Assembly: GCA_944381345.1 (NCBI GenBank)
Contig: CALWKU010000073.1
Location: 1-33,662 of the forward strand
Direction: 5' to 3'
Source: an uncultured Christensenellaceae bacterium
Lineage (GTDB): Bacteria; Bacillota; Clostridia; Christensenellales; UBA3700
DNA length: 33,662 nt
Part shown: one piece after another, positions 13,569-21,235 of the stretch
Position numbering within the stretch: the stretch's first letter is position 1
Layout of the letters: each line of letters opens with the position of its first letter
Notes under the pieces: generated by a model
Seen by the model: only the letters and a program-made list of their open reading frames with translations
What the model was told of the DNA's origin: nothing
Databases searched by the model: none
Translations under genes and position numbers: made by a program

Positions 13569-14684
13569 ATGTCCAAGATAGTTCAACTCGCCAACAAACT
13601 GACCGTCGTCAAAGACCTCGGTCCCGAAAGAGATTATACCGAGAGGGGGCGCTTGCGCAAAGTCTTTTCGACGATGAGCGAACACAAGCTCGGTATGCTT
13701 TTGGTCAACCTCGTGACCGCGCTTTTCGCAGCGCCGCTGATCGTGATGTTCTTGGTGCTGATGGGAATGTACGAGAGTTCGCAGATCGCGGGGCTCAATT
13801 TTTCAGGATTCATCGGTATCGGCTACGGTCTGACCGACGACACCGTGTCGGGCATCAACATCATCTACGACATCCGGCAGGACTTTTTCCTTTACTTCTT
13901 CACGCCGTGTTTGATGATCCTATCGATAGGGCTTGCCGGCGCATACCACTGCATCCGAAATTGGATGTGGGGCGTCGAGGTCAAACCGAAACACTATTTC
14001 CGCGGCATAAAGCTGCATTGGTGGAAGTTCCTCTCCGCGTTCACATTTATGGGACTAGTCGGCGTCAACGCCGCGTGGTCGACGATCGAACTGATGCGTC
14101 TGACCTCGACGGTCGGCTCTGCGGGCGCGGGCATATGGGTGTGGTGCATAAGCGCGCTGCTGATCGCGCTGCTTACGGTGCTGTTCATGGGGGTGTGGCT
14201 GCCCATGTCCGTGATGTTCAAGACGGGCTACGGCGCAAGCATAAAGAACGCGGTCATTTGCTTTTTGATATTTGCGCTCAACATCATCATCGCAACGGTA
14301 CTGATGGCGCTGCCTCTGTGTCTGATCGCGGTGGACATACTCAATTATCTGATATATGCGATGATGCTGTTCTACGGCGGAGCTTTTATGATGACTTGCA
14401 ACGTTTCTCTCGGTATGTGGGTGGGCGATATGTCGCTCAACACGCTGTACGAATACGAGCGCAAGCAGAGTGAACAGCAGCCGTCGCGCAAAGGCAACAA
14501 AAAGCAGCGCAAACACGGCAAGGGCGGCGCGCCCGCCGCAGCGGCGAACGACAGCGCGGAGACAGAGCGGGCAGAGCAAACGGACGGCGTCGCGTCTCAA
14601 CCCGAAAACAGACCGGCTCAACCCAAGCCCGGGCAGGGCGGCGGCAAAAACGGCGGCAAACGCCGGCAATACAGGCGCAGATAA
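13569..14684 (+). CDS. Polytopic membrane protein with basic low-complexity tail
   Basis: A 371-residue protein of unknown function. Hydrophobic segments lie at about 42-66, 106-128, 154-170, 188-214, 226-250 and 252-277. A motif NWMWGVEVKPKHYFRGIKLH (131-150) between helices is somewhat like YesL/DUF624 membrane proteins, but the match is not firm. From about residue 298 the tail is hydrophilic, rich in Lys, Arg, Gln, Gly, Pro and Ala, and ends in RRQYRRR; such tails often contact nucleic acid or acidic surfaces. GGAG lies 6 bases before the ATG. It is first in an operon with hslO, which starts three bases after its stop. Confidence 0.7.
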   Translation: MSKIVQLANKLTVVKDLGPERDYTERGRLRKVFSTMSEHKLGMLLVNLVTALFAAPLIVMFLVLMGMYESSQIAGLNFSGFIGIGYGLTDDTVSGINIIYDIRQDFFLYFFTPCLMILSIGLAGAYHCIRNWMWGVEVKPKHYFRGIKLHWWKFLSAFTFMGLVGVNAAWSTIELMRLTSTVGSAGAGIWVWCISALLIALLTVLFMGVWLPMSVMFKTGYGASIKNAVICFLIFALNIIIATVLMALPLCLIAVDILNYLIYAMMLFYGGAFMMTCNVSLGMWVGDMSLNTLYEYERKQSEQQPSRKGNKKQRKHGKGGAPAAAANDSAETERAEQTDGVASQPENRPAQPKPGQGGGKNGGKRRQYRRR

Positions 14685-14687
14685 GGC

Positions 14688-15545
14688 ATGGATATCCTCA
14701 ACAGGTCGATTTTGTTCGGCGGCAAGGCGATAGTCAGCGCGCTCGATATCACCGACACCGCGCGCAGAGCGCGAGAGATACACGGTTTTTCGGTCGCGGC
14801 GGCGCGCGCGTTCGGCAAGGCTTTGACGCTCGCGGCGTTTATGAGCGCGGGCTTTAAGGATCTGGGCAACAAGCTGACCGTCATTTTGGACGGCGACGGC
14901 GCGGGCGGAAGGATGGTCTTTGCCGGCAGAGAGGGCGCAAAGGTGCGCGGATATATGGAACACCCCGACTGTCTTGCCGAAAGACCCGACGCAAAGGTGT
15001 CCGAGGTCGTGGGCAAAGACGGCACGCTCGCAGTCATCAAAGATTTCGGACTCAAAGAGCCTTACAACGGTTACAGCCGTCTTGTCAACGGCAGCATAGA
15101 CGCCGATTTCGCGTTTTATTTCACTCAATCGGAACAACTCCCGTCCGCAGTAGCTACGGGCGTCAAATTCGACGGGGACGGCGGCATCGCCGCCGCGGGC
15201 GGCGTGATCGTCCAGCCCATGCCCGGATGCACAGACGAAATATTGGTCATGCTCGAGGACATTGTCCGCGACTTTACGGATATGGATGAGCGCATCGCCG
15301 CATATACGCCTCAACAGATCATCGACGACCGTTTCGGGCACTTTGAGAAGAGCGACCTCGCTCCCGTCTATCCCGCATACGAATGCGACTGCTCGCGCGA
15401 GCGCGTCGCCGCCGCGATCAAACTGCTCGGCAACGCGGAGGCGGAGAGCATGATCTGTGAGGCGGGCAAGATAGAGGTCGGATGCGATTTCTGCGGCAAA
15501 AAATACATCTTCGACGCGGACGACGTCCGCAAAATTTTCGGATAA
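14688..15545 (+). CDS. hslO: Redox-regulated chaperone Hsp33
   Basis: A 285-residue cytoplasmic holdase switched on by oxidation. The N-terminal body contains the family's GGRMVFAGREGAKVRGYMEH-type region and PMPGCTDE. The C-terminal zinc switch is complete: C233 and C235 in YECDCSRE and C266 and C269 in GCDFCGKKY. Reduced, these four bind zinc; oxidised, they form disulfides and expose the client-binding surface. The start at 14688 has only AAGG directly before it, so translation is probably helped by termination of the upstream gene. Its stop overlaps the next start (TAATG). Confidence 0.97.
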   Translation: MDILNRSILFGGKAIVSALDITDTARRAREIHGFSVAAARAFGKALTLAAFMSAGFKDLGNKLTVILDGDGAGGRMVFAGREGAKVRGYMEHPDCLAERPDAKVSEVVGKDGTLAVIKDFGLKEPYNGYSRLVNGSIDADFAFYFTQSEQLPSAVATGVKFDGDGGIAAAGGVIVQPMPGCTDEILVMLEDIVRDFTDMDERIAAYTPQQIIDDRFGHFEKSDLAPVYPAYECDCSRERVAAAIKLLGNAEAESMICEAGKIEVGCDFCGKKYIFDADDVRKIFG

Positions 15546-17302
15546 TGGGCAAGATCGTCAACATTTCGGGCAAAAAGACTTCGTTCCTCGAACAGCTCGC
15601 GCTCGCTCACTCCATGTTGGACGCAGGCAACGCCGAAGGCTGTCTGGTCTATCTCAACGACTGCGGCGCGACGGGCGCTGACGCGGAGATGCTGCGCGGC
15701 AAGGCTTTTGCCGCGTTGCGCAACGCGACGATGTCCGACCTTGCCTACTTCAAGGCGATGCGCGGTTATCTGGTCGCCGGCGGGAAGATCCGCGACGCGT
15801 ATATCGCCCCCGCGGTCAGGGGTGTGATCTCCAATTGTCTCGATCTCAAAAAGTACGAGGCGGCAAGCTACTATCTGTCGCTGAGCCGCCGCAAGCGCGA
15901 CGTCGAGGTGTCGGACATCTCTACGTTCGAGAGGGTGATAGCCGATATGTCCGTGTCCGAAAAGGCGGGGCTCATGTCGCAGGACGACGTAGGGGACGAC
16001 ATCTTTCCCGACACCGCGATTCTGGACGGCTTTGCGGAGGTCAAAAAGCTGCTTGCCAAGCAAAAGTACGGCAAGGCGATCTCGATGCTGCAAAAGCTGC
16101 TTCAAAATTGTCCGTCCGAATTCCGCGTGACGCTCATGCTCATGATCGCCAAGTGCCGTTTTGACAGCGGCGACAACGACGGCTGTATAGCGGAAGGGCT
16201 TGAAGTACTCAAACTCGTGCCCGGGCATACGCGTGCCCGCTGTCTTATCTGCCGCGCATATCACGCCGTCGGAGACGACGAGTCCGCGATCGGCTATGCG
16301 GACGCGCTCGCCGACGACGGAGGGATAGAGGACAACGACGACATCTATGACATCGCCGAAATGTTCATAGATCTCAAATATTACGACAAATTGATGCAAT
16401 ACGCGTACAGACTTATGGAACTCGACGACGAGGACTATCTGTTTGTCAAGATATACGCGCTCGCGCTTCATCTGACGGGCAAGCGCGACGAGGCGCGCAA
16501 GCTGATGGCAAAGAAGGCGGCGATGCTCGGGAAGGGCGACGACGCGCGTTTTGTGCTGCACTATATGAGATTTTATCCCGACGACGAGATCTATCCCGAG
16601 CTGGAGTCTTTCTATCCCGACGAAATGGAGCGCGAGATGAACAGGGGCTTGACCGCGTGCAAGGCGGCTGCGGACAAGACGGCGGGCGACGGCAACGTCA
16701 AACGCTTTGCCGAGATCTTGGATGAAAACGCGCTCGCGCTCGACTATATAGCCCGTTACGGCTCTGCGCTCGACGACGGCAGCTGGGATTATCTAACCGT
16801 ATGCGAAGAGATCGCAATGAATTCGGACAAACTGCCGCCGCGCTTTGTAACCGCGCTCGAGGACAGGCTGCTCGACGAAGATCTGTCGCCGGAGATACGC
16901 GAGCTTACGCTGCACGCGCTGACCGCCGATCCAACGCGTAACTTCGTCTATTATGTCTCCAACGCGAGACTGTACCGCATGGACGTAACGGTGCCGGGCG
17001 AGTTGCTCGACCTGCCGTCGAAATACGAGCCGTTCGTCGACGCGTACGGCATCATCAAGTGCAAGTTGGCTATACACGGCAGACACGAGCCTCTCAAATT
17101 GGACGACGCCGCGCGTTACCTCGCCAAGGCGGTCAAAAAGTTCAAGATCGCGGAAAAGGTCTCCGACCCCGTCGTCTATGTCAAGATGTTCAAATTCTTT
17201 GTAGATAACTATGACTTTGACAACGGCGACGAGCTTGCCAAAGCGTGCTGTGCGGTCGACAGGATAGATTCCGACGTCGACATAGACGATTTATATTATT
17301 AA
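15545..17302 (+). CDS. TPR-like helical repeat protein
   Basis: A 585-residue soluble acidic protein with no signal peptide or membrane segment. It is built from paired helices like tetratricopeptide repeats, clearest at about 175-330, for example KYGKAISMLQKLLQNCP, a CRFDSGDNDGCIAEGLEVLK unit, and ARCLICRAYHAVGDDESAIG. Such repeats usually hold protein partners. The function is unknown. The start overlaps the hslO stop by one base, so the two are translationally coupled, which suggests but does not prove a link to Hsp33 or proteostasis. An upstream in-frame start inside hslO lacks support. Confidence 0.75.
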   Translation: MGKIVNISGKKTSFLEQLALAHSMLDAGNAEGCLVYLNDCGATGADAEMLRGKAFAALRNATMSDLAYFKAMRGYLVAGGKIRDAYIAPAVRGVISNCLDLKKYEAASYYLSLSRRKRDVEVSDISTFERVIADMSVSEKAGLMSQDDVGDDIFPDTAILDGFAEVKKLLAKQKYGKAISMLQKLLQNCPSEFRVTLMLMIAKCRFDSGDNDGCIAEGLEVLKLVPGHTRARCLICRAYHAVGDDESAIGYADALADDGGIEDNDDIYDIAEMFIDLKYYDKLMQYAYRLMELDDEDYLFVKIYALALHLTGKRDEARKLMAKKAAMLGKGDDARFVLHYMRFYPDDEIYPELESFYPDEMEREMNRGLTACKAAADKTAGDGNVKRFAEILDENALALDYIARYGSALDDGSWDYLTVCEEIAMNSDKLPPRFVTALEDRLLDEDLSPEIRELTLHALTADPTRNFVYYVSNARLYRMDVTVPGELLDLPSKYEPFVDAYGIIKCKLAIHGRHEPLKLDDAARYLAKAVKKFKIAEKVSDPVVYVKMFKFFVDNYDFDNGDELAKACCAVDRIDSDVDIDDLYY

Positions 17303-17326
17303 AGTCGCACATACCATGGAGGCAAT

Positions 17327-18034
17327 ATGATCACCTTCGACGACGTACAGAACAACAAAGAGATACAGGCTTTGATTCGTGAGGCCGGACACGTGCTGAG
17401 CGTGATGAATTACACGGAACACGGGCTGAGACACGTCAGCTATGTTTCGCGCACCGCGCACATGATATTGAACAAGCTCGGCTACGATGAAAAGACCTGC
17501 GAGCTTGCCAAGATCGCGGGCTATATCCACGACGTGGGCAATATGATCAACCGCAAAAACCACGGCATCACCGCCGCGACGCTGTGCTATCCGATACTTA
17601 GAGATATGGGCATGGATTTGGACGACGTCTGCGAGGTCTGCGCCGCGGTCGGCAATCACGAGGAAGAGATAGGCTGGGTGGTCAACCCCATCGCCGCCGC
17701 GCTCATCATAGCCGACAAGTCGGACGCCCATCGGACGCGCGTCAAGCGCATCTCCCAGCACTTTGACGATATCCACGACATCGTCAACTACTCCATACGC
17801 AAAAACATAGTACTCGTCGACAGCGAACACAAGATTATCAGCATAAAGTTCTATATGGACAACTCCTCGTCGGTGATGGACTATCTCAGCCTTTTTTTGC
17901 CGCGCATGATGATGTGTGAAAGGGCTGCGCGCTTTTTGGGCTGCGCGTTCAGGCTGTATATCAACGATATCATCATCAATACCGTGCGACAGATGTCGCC
18001 CAATCAGATAGACAAGGCGGGCGGCGAGGAATGA
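17327..18034 (+). CDS. HD-domain phosphohydrolase
   Basis: A 235-residue protein with the metal-binding HD pattern: H32 or H36 in EHGLRHVSYV, H68-D69 in GYIHDVGN, H79 in KNHG, H111 in GNHEEE and D130 in ADKSDAHR. HD proteins hydrolyse nucleotides or cyclic nucleotides with two metals. The extra histidines (79, 111) resemble longer HD sets of the HD-GYP/7TM-HD type, but no GYP motif is present, so the substrate stays open. GGAGG lies 5 bases before the ATG, 24 bases after the TPR gene. Last recognised member of the hslO operon. Confidence 0.85.
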   Translation: MITFDDVQNNKEIQALIREAGHVLSVMNYTEHGLRHVSYVSRTAHMILNKLGYDEKTCELAKIAGYIHDVGNMINRKNHGITAATLCYPILRDMGMDLDDVCEVCAAVGNHEEEIGWVVNPIAAALIIADKSDAHRTRVKRISQHFDDIHDIVNYSIRKNIVLVDSEHKIISIKFYMDNSSSVMDYLSLFLPRMMMCERAARFLGCAFRLYINDIIINTVRQMSPNQIDKAGGEE

Positions 18035-18390
18035 GCGAGGCAGAGCGCGTCGAGTCGGACGGCGTAATTACGGACCGATTTCATGGGTCTGCCGCGCTAA
18101 ATGACAGGCAGCGACGCGGCGAAAGACAAAGAAACGGGCTTGCCGCGCTCGACAGCGCGACAGGCGGAACGCGAACCGATTCGGCTCAACGAAGGATCGA
18201 AAGACGACGTGCGGAGGGATGGTCCGACGCAGTAAAAACAGCATAAAGTCTGTCTCAAAATGATATCGCGCGACTGCGGCGCAAGTTAGCGCGTGACGGC
18301 GGGCAGCGCCTAAAACGCGGCTCGGAGAGCAAAAGATAAGGACGGAGCAAAGCGATATCGCGCGTTCCGACATCTAATAAGGATATTGAT
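18035..18390. other. Unassigned 356-base intergenic region
   Basis: No recognisable gene. A 71-codon frame (18031-18246, plus) overlaps the previous stop as ATGA, but its product is low-complexity and rich in Arg, Ala and Asp; it is not called. The region holds the hairpin CGCGCT-CGAC-AGCGCG (near 18146-18161) and an 11-base direct repeat GATATCGCGCG at 18262-18272 and 18354-18364. No clear terminator or promoter for the next gene is seen. It may be a degenerate repeated element. Confidence 0.4.
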
Positions 18391-18972
18391 ATGAAAAGAG
18401 AATTGGTAATCGAACCGTGCACGGGCGTCTCGTTTTTTGTAAAAAGGGGCGGCATAGTGATCGTCGAGGATATGAACGGCGGTCAGGTAGCCGACTTCTT
18501 TGCCGAGGCTGCGGACTACAACGAAGAATTTCTCTCCACCGGCGTGACGATCGACGTCAACGGCAGTATCGTACTCAAAAAGGGCGATACTATCTATTCC
18601 GACCGCTATCGTCCCATGTTCACCGTCATCGCGGACGACGTAGGCGAGCACGACATATTGCATCCGTGCTGCCGCCGCGAGATGTACGACTTTTTGTATA
18701 AAGACGGAGCGGGACATCCGAACTGCCTCGACAACATCAACCACGCGTTAAAAAAACATCACTGCGAGATACGACCGGTCAATCTGTTTATGAATACGCG
18801 GATCGCCGCCGACGGATCGATCGAGGTGCTGCCGCCCAAGTCCTTGCCCGGCGACCGAGTGACCTTGCGCGCGGAGACGGACGCATTCGTAGCGATTTCG
18901 GCTTGCAGCGCACACGAGAGCCAATGCAACGACGGCGAGTGTTCGTCTATCAAGGTATATGTCGAGGATTGA
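18391..18972 (+). CDS. DUF1989/urea carboxylase-associated family protein
   Basis: A 193-residue protein with hallmarks of the DUF1989 family: GGQVADFFA at 30-38, HPCCRREMYDF at 91-101, PVNLFMNT at 129-136, PPKSLPGDRV and the C-terminal AISACSAHESQCN. Family members often stand beside urea/guanidine carboxylase genes; none are here, so the biochemical role is open. The conserved His and Cys residues (H91, C93, C94, H175, C179) suggest metal binding. The start has AAGGAT 7-8 bases upstream. It stands alone, ahead of a clear terminator. Confidence 0.85.
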   Translation: MKRELVIEPCTGVSFFVKRGGIVIVEDMNGGQVADFFAEAADYNEEFLSTGVTIDVNGSIVLKKGDTIYSDRYRPMFTVIADDVGEHDILHPCCRREMYDFLYKDGAGHPNCLDNINHALKKHHCEIRPVNLFMNTRIAADGSIEVLPPKSLPGDRVTLRAETDAFVAISACSAHESQCNDGECSSIKVYVED

Positions 18973-18986
18973 GACAAACGCTGTTA

Positions 18987-19012
18987 TCGCCGCATTGAGC
19001 GGCGAATTTTTT
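18987..19012 (+). terminator. Terminator of the DUF1989 gene
   Basis: TCGCCGC-ATTGA-GCGGCGA is a perfect 7-bp stem followed by A and six T residues, 15 bases after the stop codon. A further imperfect inverted repeat (19017-19027 with 19042-19052) and the 16-base palindrome TAATTATTAATAATTA (19075-19090) lie between this gene and the converging gene. Confidence 0.92.
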
Positions 19013-19080
19013 ATCGAAATTTTGACGTTTCCGGTGAAGATCGTCAAATTTTGAAACAGAATATCAATGTTTATTAATTA

Positions 19081-19818
19081 TTAATAATTATTATCACGCT
19101 TTTCAGCGAGCTCTCCGGCAATGCGGGCGGCGATGGCGAGCGCGGCGGAGGCAAAGCCGCATACGAGATAGTAGGTTTTTAGGAGGGTCAGTCCCGATAT
19201 CACGAACAACAAAAGCGCGCACGCGGCGAGGCGGTAGGAATTTTTGCGCGAAAAGAATGCGGACAGCATCGTCTTGAGCGGACGTCTTTTTCTAAAAGGC
19301 GGACATTCGACGAGAACACCGCGCCGCTTTGCTCTTTTGTACAGGTTGCGGAAGGTCAGCACGTAGACGGGGCAGTCGGGCAGCGACGCCGCAAACGCCG
19401 AGGTCGTCTTGGCGCAATCGCTGCAGACCACAAACCCCCGAGTCGCGCCCGCGTCCAAAAACTTGCGGCGGCATGCCGCAACCGTATCAGGCGACAGAGG
19501 CGCGATCTTTGCGTTGATGAACGCCGCGCCGTCTTTGAGCAGATAGATGTCGCCGCTTTTGACCGCGTCCGGATAGATCGCTTCAAACACCTTTTCGGCA
19601 AAGCCCGGTTCGAGCGCGCAATATGTAACGAGATCTCCCGCGCTCGCCGACGCTCGTTTGCGTCTGTTGAGCGCGGCAAAGACAAGACATCCCGCAAACA
19701 GTGCGCCGAGCGACAGCGCTGCGCGCAACCACAGCGTCATTCGCGTCAGCCCCGTCAGCAAAAACGTCCCGACGAATATTCCCGCCAGCACAAAGAAACC
19801 GTCTATATATCGCGCCAT
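19081..19818 (-). CDS. Membrane protein of unknown function
   Basis: A 245-residue protein, not recognised. Two hydrophobic helices lie at the N-terminus (about 5-25 and 31-50) and two near the C-terminus (about 192-210 and 213-232), with a soluble domain of about 130 residues between them. That domain alternates strands and helices (for example GDIYLLKDGAAFINAKIAP and GFVVCSDCAKTTSAF) and is followed by a basic stretch RKRRPLK. The layout vaguely recalls membrane-anchored nuclease-like domains, but no catalytic motif is convincing. The ATG at 19818 is chosen over an upstream TTG; no good SD is seen. Monocistronic, converging on DUF1989. Confidence 0.6.
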   Translation of the reverse strand: MARYIDGFFVLAGIFVGTFLLTGLTRMTLWLRAALSLGALFAGCLVFAALNRRKRASASAGDLVTYCALEPGFAEKVFEAIYPDAVKSGDIYLLKDGAAFINAKIAPLSPDTVAACRRKFLDAGATRGFVVCSDCAKTTSAFAASLPDCPVYVLTFRNLYKRAKRRGVLVECPPFRKRRPLKTMLSAFFSRKNSYRLAACALLLFVISGLTLLKTYYLVCGFASAALAIAARIAGELAEKRDNNY

Positions 19819-20146
19819 ATCATCATTGTTGCCGCATTGAGACAAGTTATGCGGGCATTTCCCGGCGCGTTTCGCAAGTGCGGTTTTCCGAAACGGACAG
19901 AGCTGCGGCAATTAGGATCAAATCGGCTTTGTAATTATAATTTATATCGTAAGGTTTGAGCATTACTTCCGAAACCGTTACGAATCAAATAGGGCGGTTT
20001 TGCAGGGGCGGCGTCCGACTTTGCGGACAGCAAACGCGATGTTCGGCAGGAAGTCGCCCGATCGATGCCGTGCCGTAATTTATGGCAAAGCGCAATAAAT
20101 ATTTTACAAATCGACAGGGAGTTCGCGGATCGTCGCAAATTGCATA
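19819..20146. other. Intergenic region without a visible gene
   Basis: About 330 bases between divergent genes. Short frames here lack ribosome sites. An AT-rich stretch with TATAAT on the minus strand (around 19935-19945) could hold the promoter of the membrane protein, giving a leader of over 100 bases, but no good -35 box pairs with it. Confidence 0.4.
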
Positions 20147-20175
20147 TTGACAAATCGCGCGTTTAGTGGTTTAAT
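20147..20175 (+). promoter_or_regulatory. Promoter of the cytidylate-kinase-like gene
   Basis: TTGACA at 20147-20152 and TTTAAT at 20170-20175 are 17 bases apart; a second AT-rich hexamer TATAAT lies five bases on. Transcription would begin near 20182, about 20 bases before the start codon. Confidence 0.65.
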
Positions 20176-20203
20176 ATAATCAATAAATGAGGAGGAAAAT
20201 TTT

Positions 20204-20779
20204 TTGGACAAGGTCATCACAGTCAGCAGACAATTCGGCAGCGGCGGCAGGGAATTCGGCAAAAAGCTCGCCGAGGCATTGAACATCCCTTTTTACGACA
20301 AGGATCTGATCTCGCTCGCCGCCAAGGACAGCGCGATGTGCGAGGAGTTCATGACTCACCATGAGGAGAGCGCGCCCAATATGCTGTCGAGCGTGTTCTA
20401 TTCGGCGTATTTCATGCCGATGTCCGATCAGATCTACATTGCGCAATCCAACGTGATCAAGACGATCGCAAAGCAGGGACCTTGCGTGATATTGGGGCGT
20501 TGCGCGGACGCGATCCTCGAGGATTCGGTCAAGATCTATATCCACGCCGACCTCGCCAAGCGCGTTGAGCGCAAGAATGCGTTGGGGCTTGACGTTCCTC
20601 CCGAAAAGATGGAGGCGCACGTCAAAAAGATAGACAAAAAGCGCAAGAAGTATTACGAATTTTACACCTACAAAAAGTGGGGACTTGCCGAAAACCACGA
20701 CATTTGCCTTGACAGCGGGCTTGCAGGGGTGGACGGCTGCGTTGCGACTACGCTCGAGTTTCTTAAACACATCGACTGA
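20204..20779 (+). CDS. Cytidylate kinase-like protein
   Basis: A 191-residue protein of the cytidylate-kinase-like family frequent in Clostridia. The phosphate loop is FGSGGREFGKKLA (11-23), a variant in which the usual G-K-[ST] end is replaced by G-K-K. It is followed by YDKDLISLAA, LGRCADAIL and a lid-like KKIDKKRKKYYEFYT region. A nucleoside monophosphate kinase role is inferred; the canonical cmk may be elsewhere. The start is TTG at 20204, with GAGGAGG 8 bases upstream and no in-frame ATG until well into the P-loop domain. Monocistronic, between its own promoter and terminator. Confidence 0.85.
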   Translation: MDKVITVSRQFGSGGREFGKKLAEALNIPFYDKDLISLAAKDSAMCEEFMTHHEESAPNMLSSVFYSAYFMPMSDQIYIAQSNVIKTIAKQGPCVILGRCADAILEDSVKIYIHADLAKRVERKNALGLDVPPEKMEAHVKKIDKKRKKYYEFYTYKKWGLAENHDICLDSGLAGVDGCVATTLEFLKHID

Positions 20780-20801
20780 CCAATAGGCGTACTTATCGGG
20801 G

Positions 20802-20828
20802 TCGGGGAGGCGTCTCCCCGATCTTTTT
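20802..20828 (+). terminator. Terminator of the cytidylate-kinase-like gene
   Basis: TCGGGGAG-GCGT-CTCCCCGA is a perfect 8-bp stem followed by TCTTTTT. It insulates this gene from the ylxM-ffh operon promoter 13 bases later. Confidence 0.92.
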
Positions 20829-20840
20829 GTGTAAAATTCG

Positions 20841-20869
20841 TTGACAAGCGCCGAGGCTTCTGTTATTAT
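20841..20869 (+). promoter_or_regulatory. Promoter of the ylxM-ffh-rpsP operon
   Basis: TTGACA at 20841-20846 and TATTAT at 20864-20869 are 17 bases apart, close to perfect, as expected for a highly expressed translation operon. Transcription should begin near 20876, where an imperfect direct repeat starts. Confidence 0.88.
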
Positions 20870-20875
20870 GTAAAG

Positions 20876-20907
20876 GCTAAATACTTTATAAAGCTAAAAT
20901 ACTTTAT
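20876..20907 (+). repeat. Imperfect direct repeat in the ylxM leader
   Basis: GCTAAATACTTTAT (20876-20889) and GCTAAAATACTTTAT (20893-20907) lie in tandem; the second includes the first two bases of the ylxM ATG. The repeat fills the leader where an SD would normally be. Confidence 0.7.
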
Positions 20908-21226
20908 GGAAAAGAAGGACAAGCTGTACATCGGCGTATACAACGACTATTACGGCGCTTTGCTGACCGACAACCAAAGAGGTATCGTCGCGGACTATTA
21001 CGACCGCGATCTGTCTTTGGCGGAGATAGCCGACGCGCGCGGCATTTCGCCGCAGGGTGTGCGCGACACTCTCAAGAGGGCGGAAAGGCAGCTTGAAGAA
21101 TACGAGCGCAAGCTCGGACTTGTCGCGCGCTCGCGCAAACTGTCGGCGTTGATCGCTGAGGCGGCTGCGCGCGAGGCGAACGACGGCGTCGGAAGATTGC
21201 TCGACGCCGCGCAAAAATTGTTGTAA
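20906..21226 (+). CDS. ylxM: YlxM family helix-turn-helix protein
   Basis: A 106-residue protein of the YlxM/UPF0122 family, encoded ahead of ffh in most Firmicutes and linked to the signal recognition particle pathway. A sigma-70 region 4-like helix-turn-helix is visible: LTDNQRGIVADYYDRDLSLAEIADARGISPQGV is the recognisable span, with the key segment AEIADARGISPQGVRDTL. The gene lacks an SD; its leader is an AT-rich direct repeat. It lies 9 bases before ffh, which has a strong SD. Confidence 0.92.
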   Translation: MEKKDKLYIGVYNDYYGALLTDNQRGIVADYYDRDLSLAEIADARGISPQGVRDTLKRAERQLEEYERKLGLVARSRKLSALIAEAAAREANDGVGRLLDAAQKLL

Positions 21227-21235
21227 GGAGGATAT

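Noticed and set aside
18031..18246. 71-residue frame overlapping the HD gene stop as ATGA
   Set aside because: The overlap is attractive, but the product is low-complexity with no SD and no family resemblance; the minus strand is equally open.
18190..18345. Guanidine (ykkC) riboswitch ahead of the DUF1989 gene
   Set aside because: Fragments such as GGTCCGA and ACGGCGGG recall ykkC landmarks, but their order and the rest of the consensus do not fit.
18262..18364. CRISPR-like or target-site repeats (GATATCGCGCG twice)
   Set aside because: Only two short copies, one interval and no cas genes; the segment between lacks terminal inverted repeats.
19935..20153. 72-codon minus-strand frame ahead of the cytidylate-kinase-like gene
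   Set aside because: No ribosome site, overlaps the opposing promoter -35 box and has no recognisable sequence.
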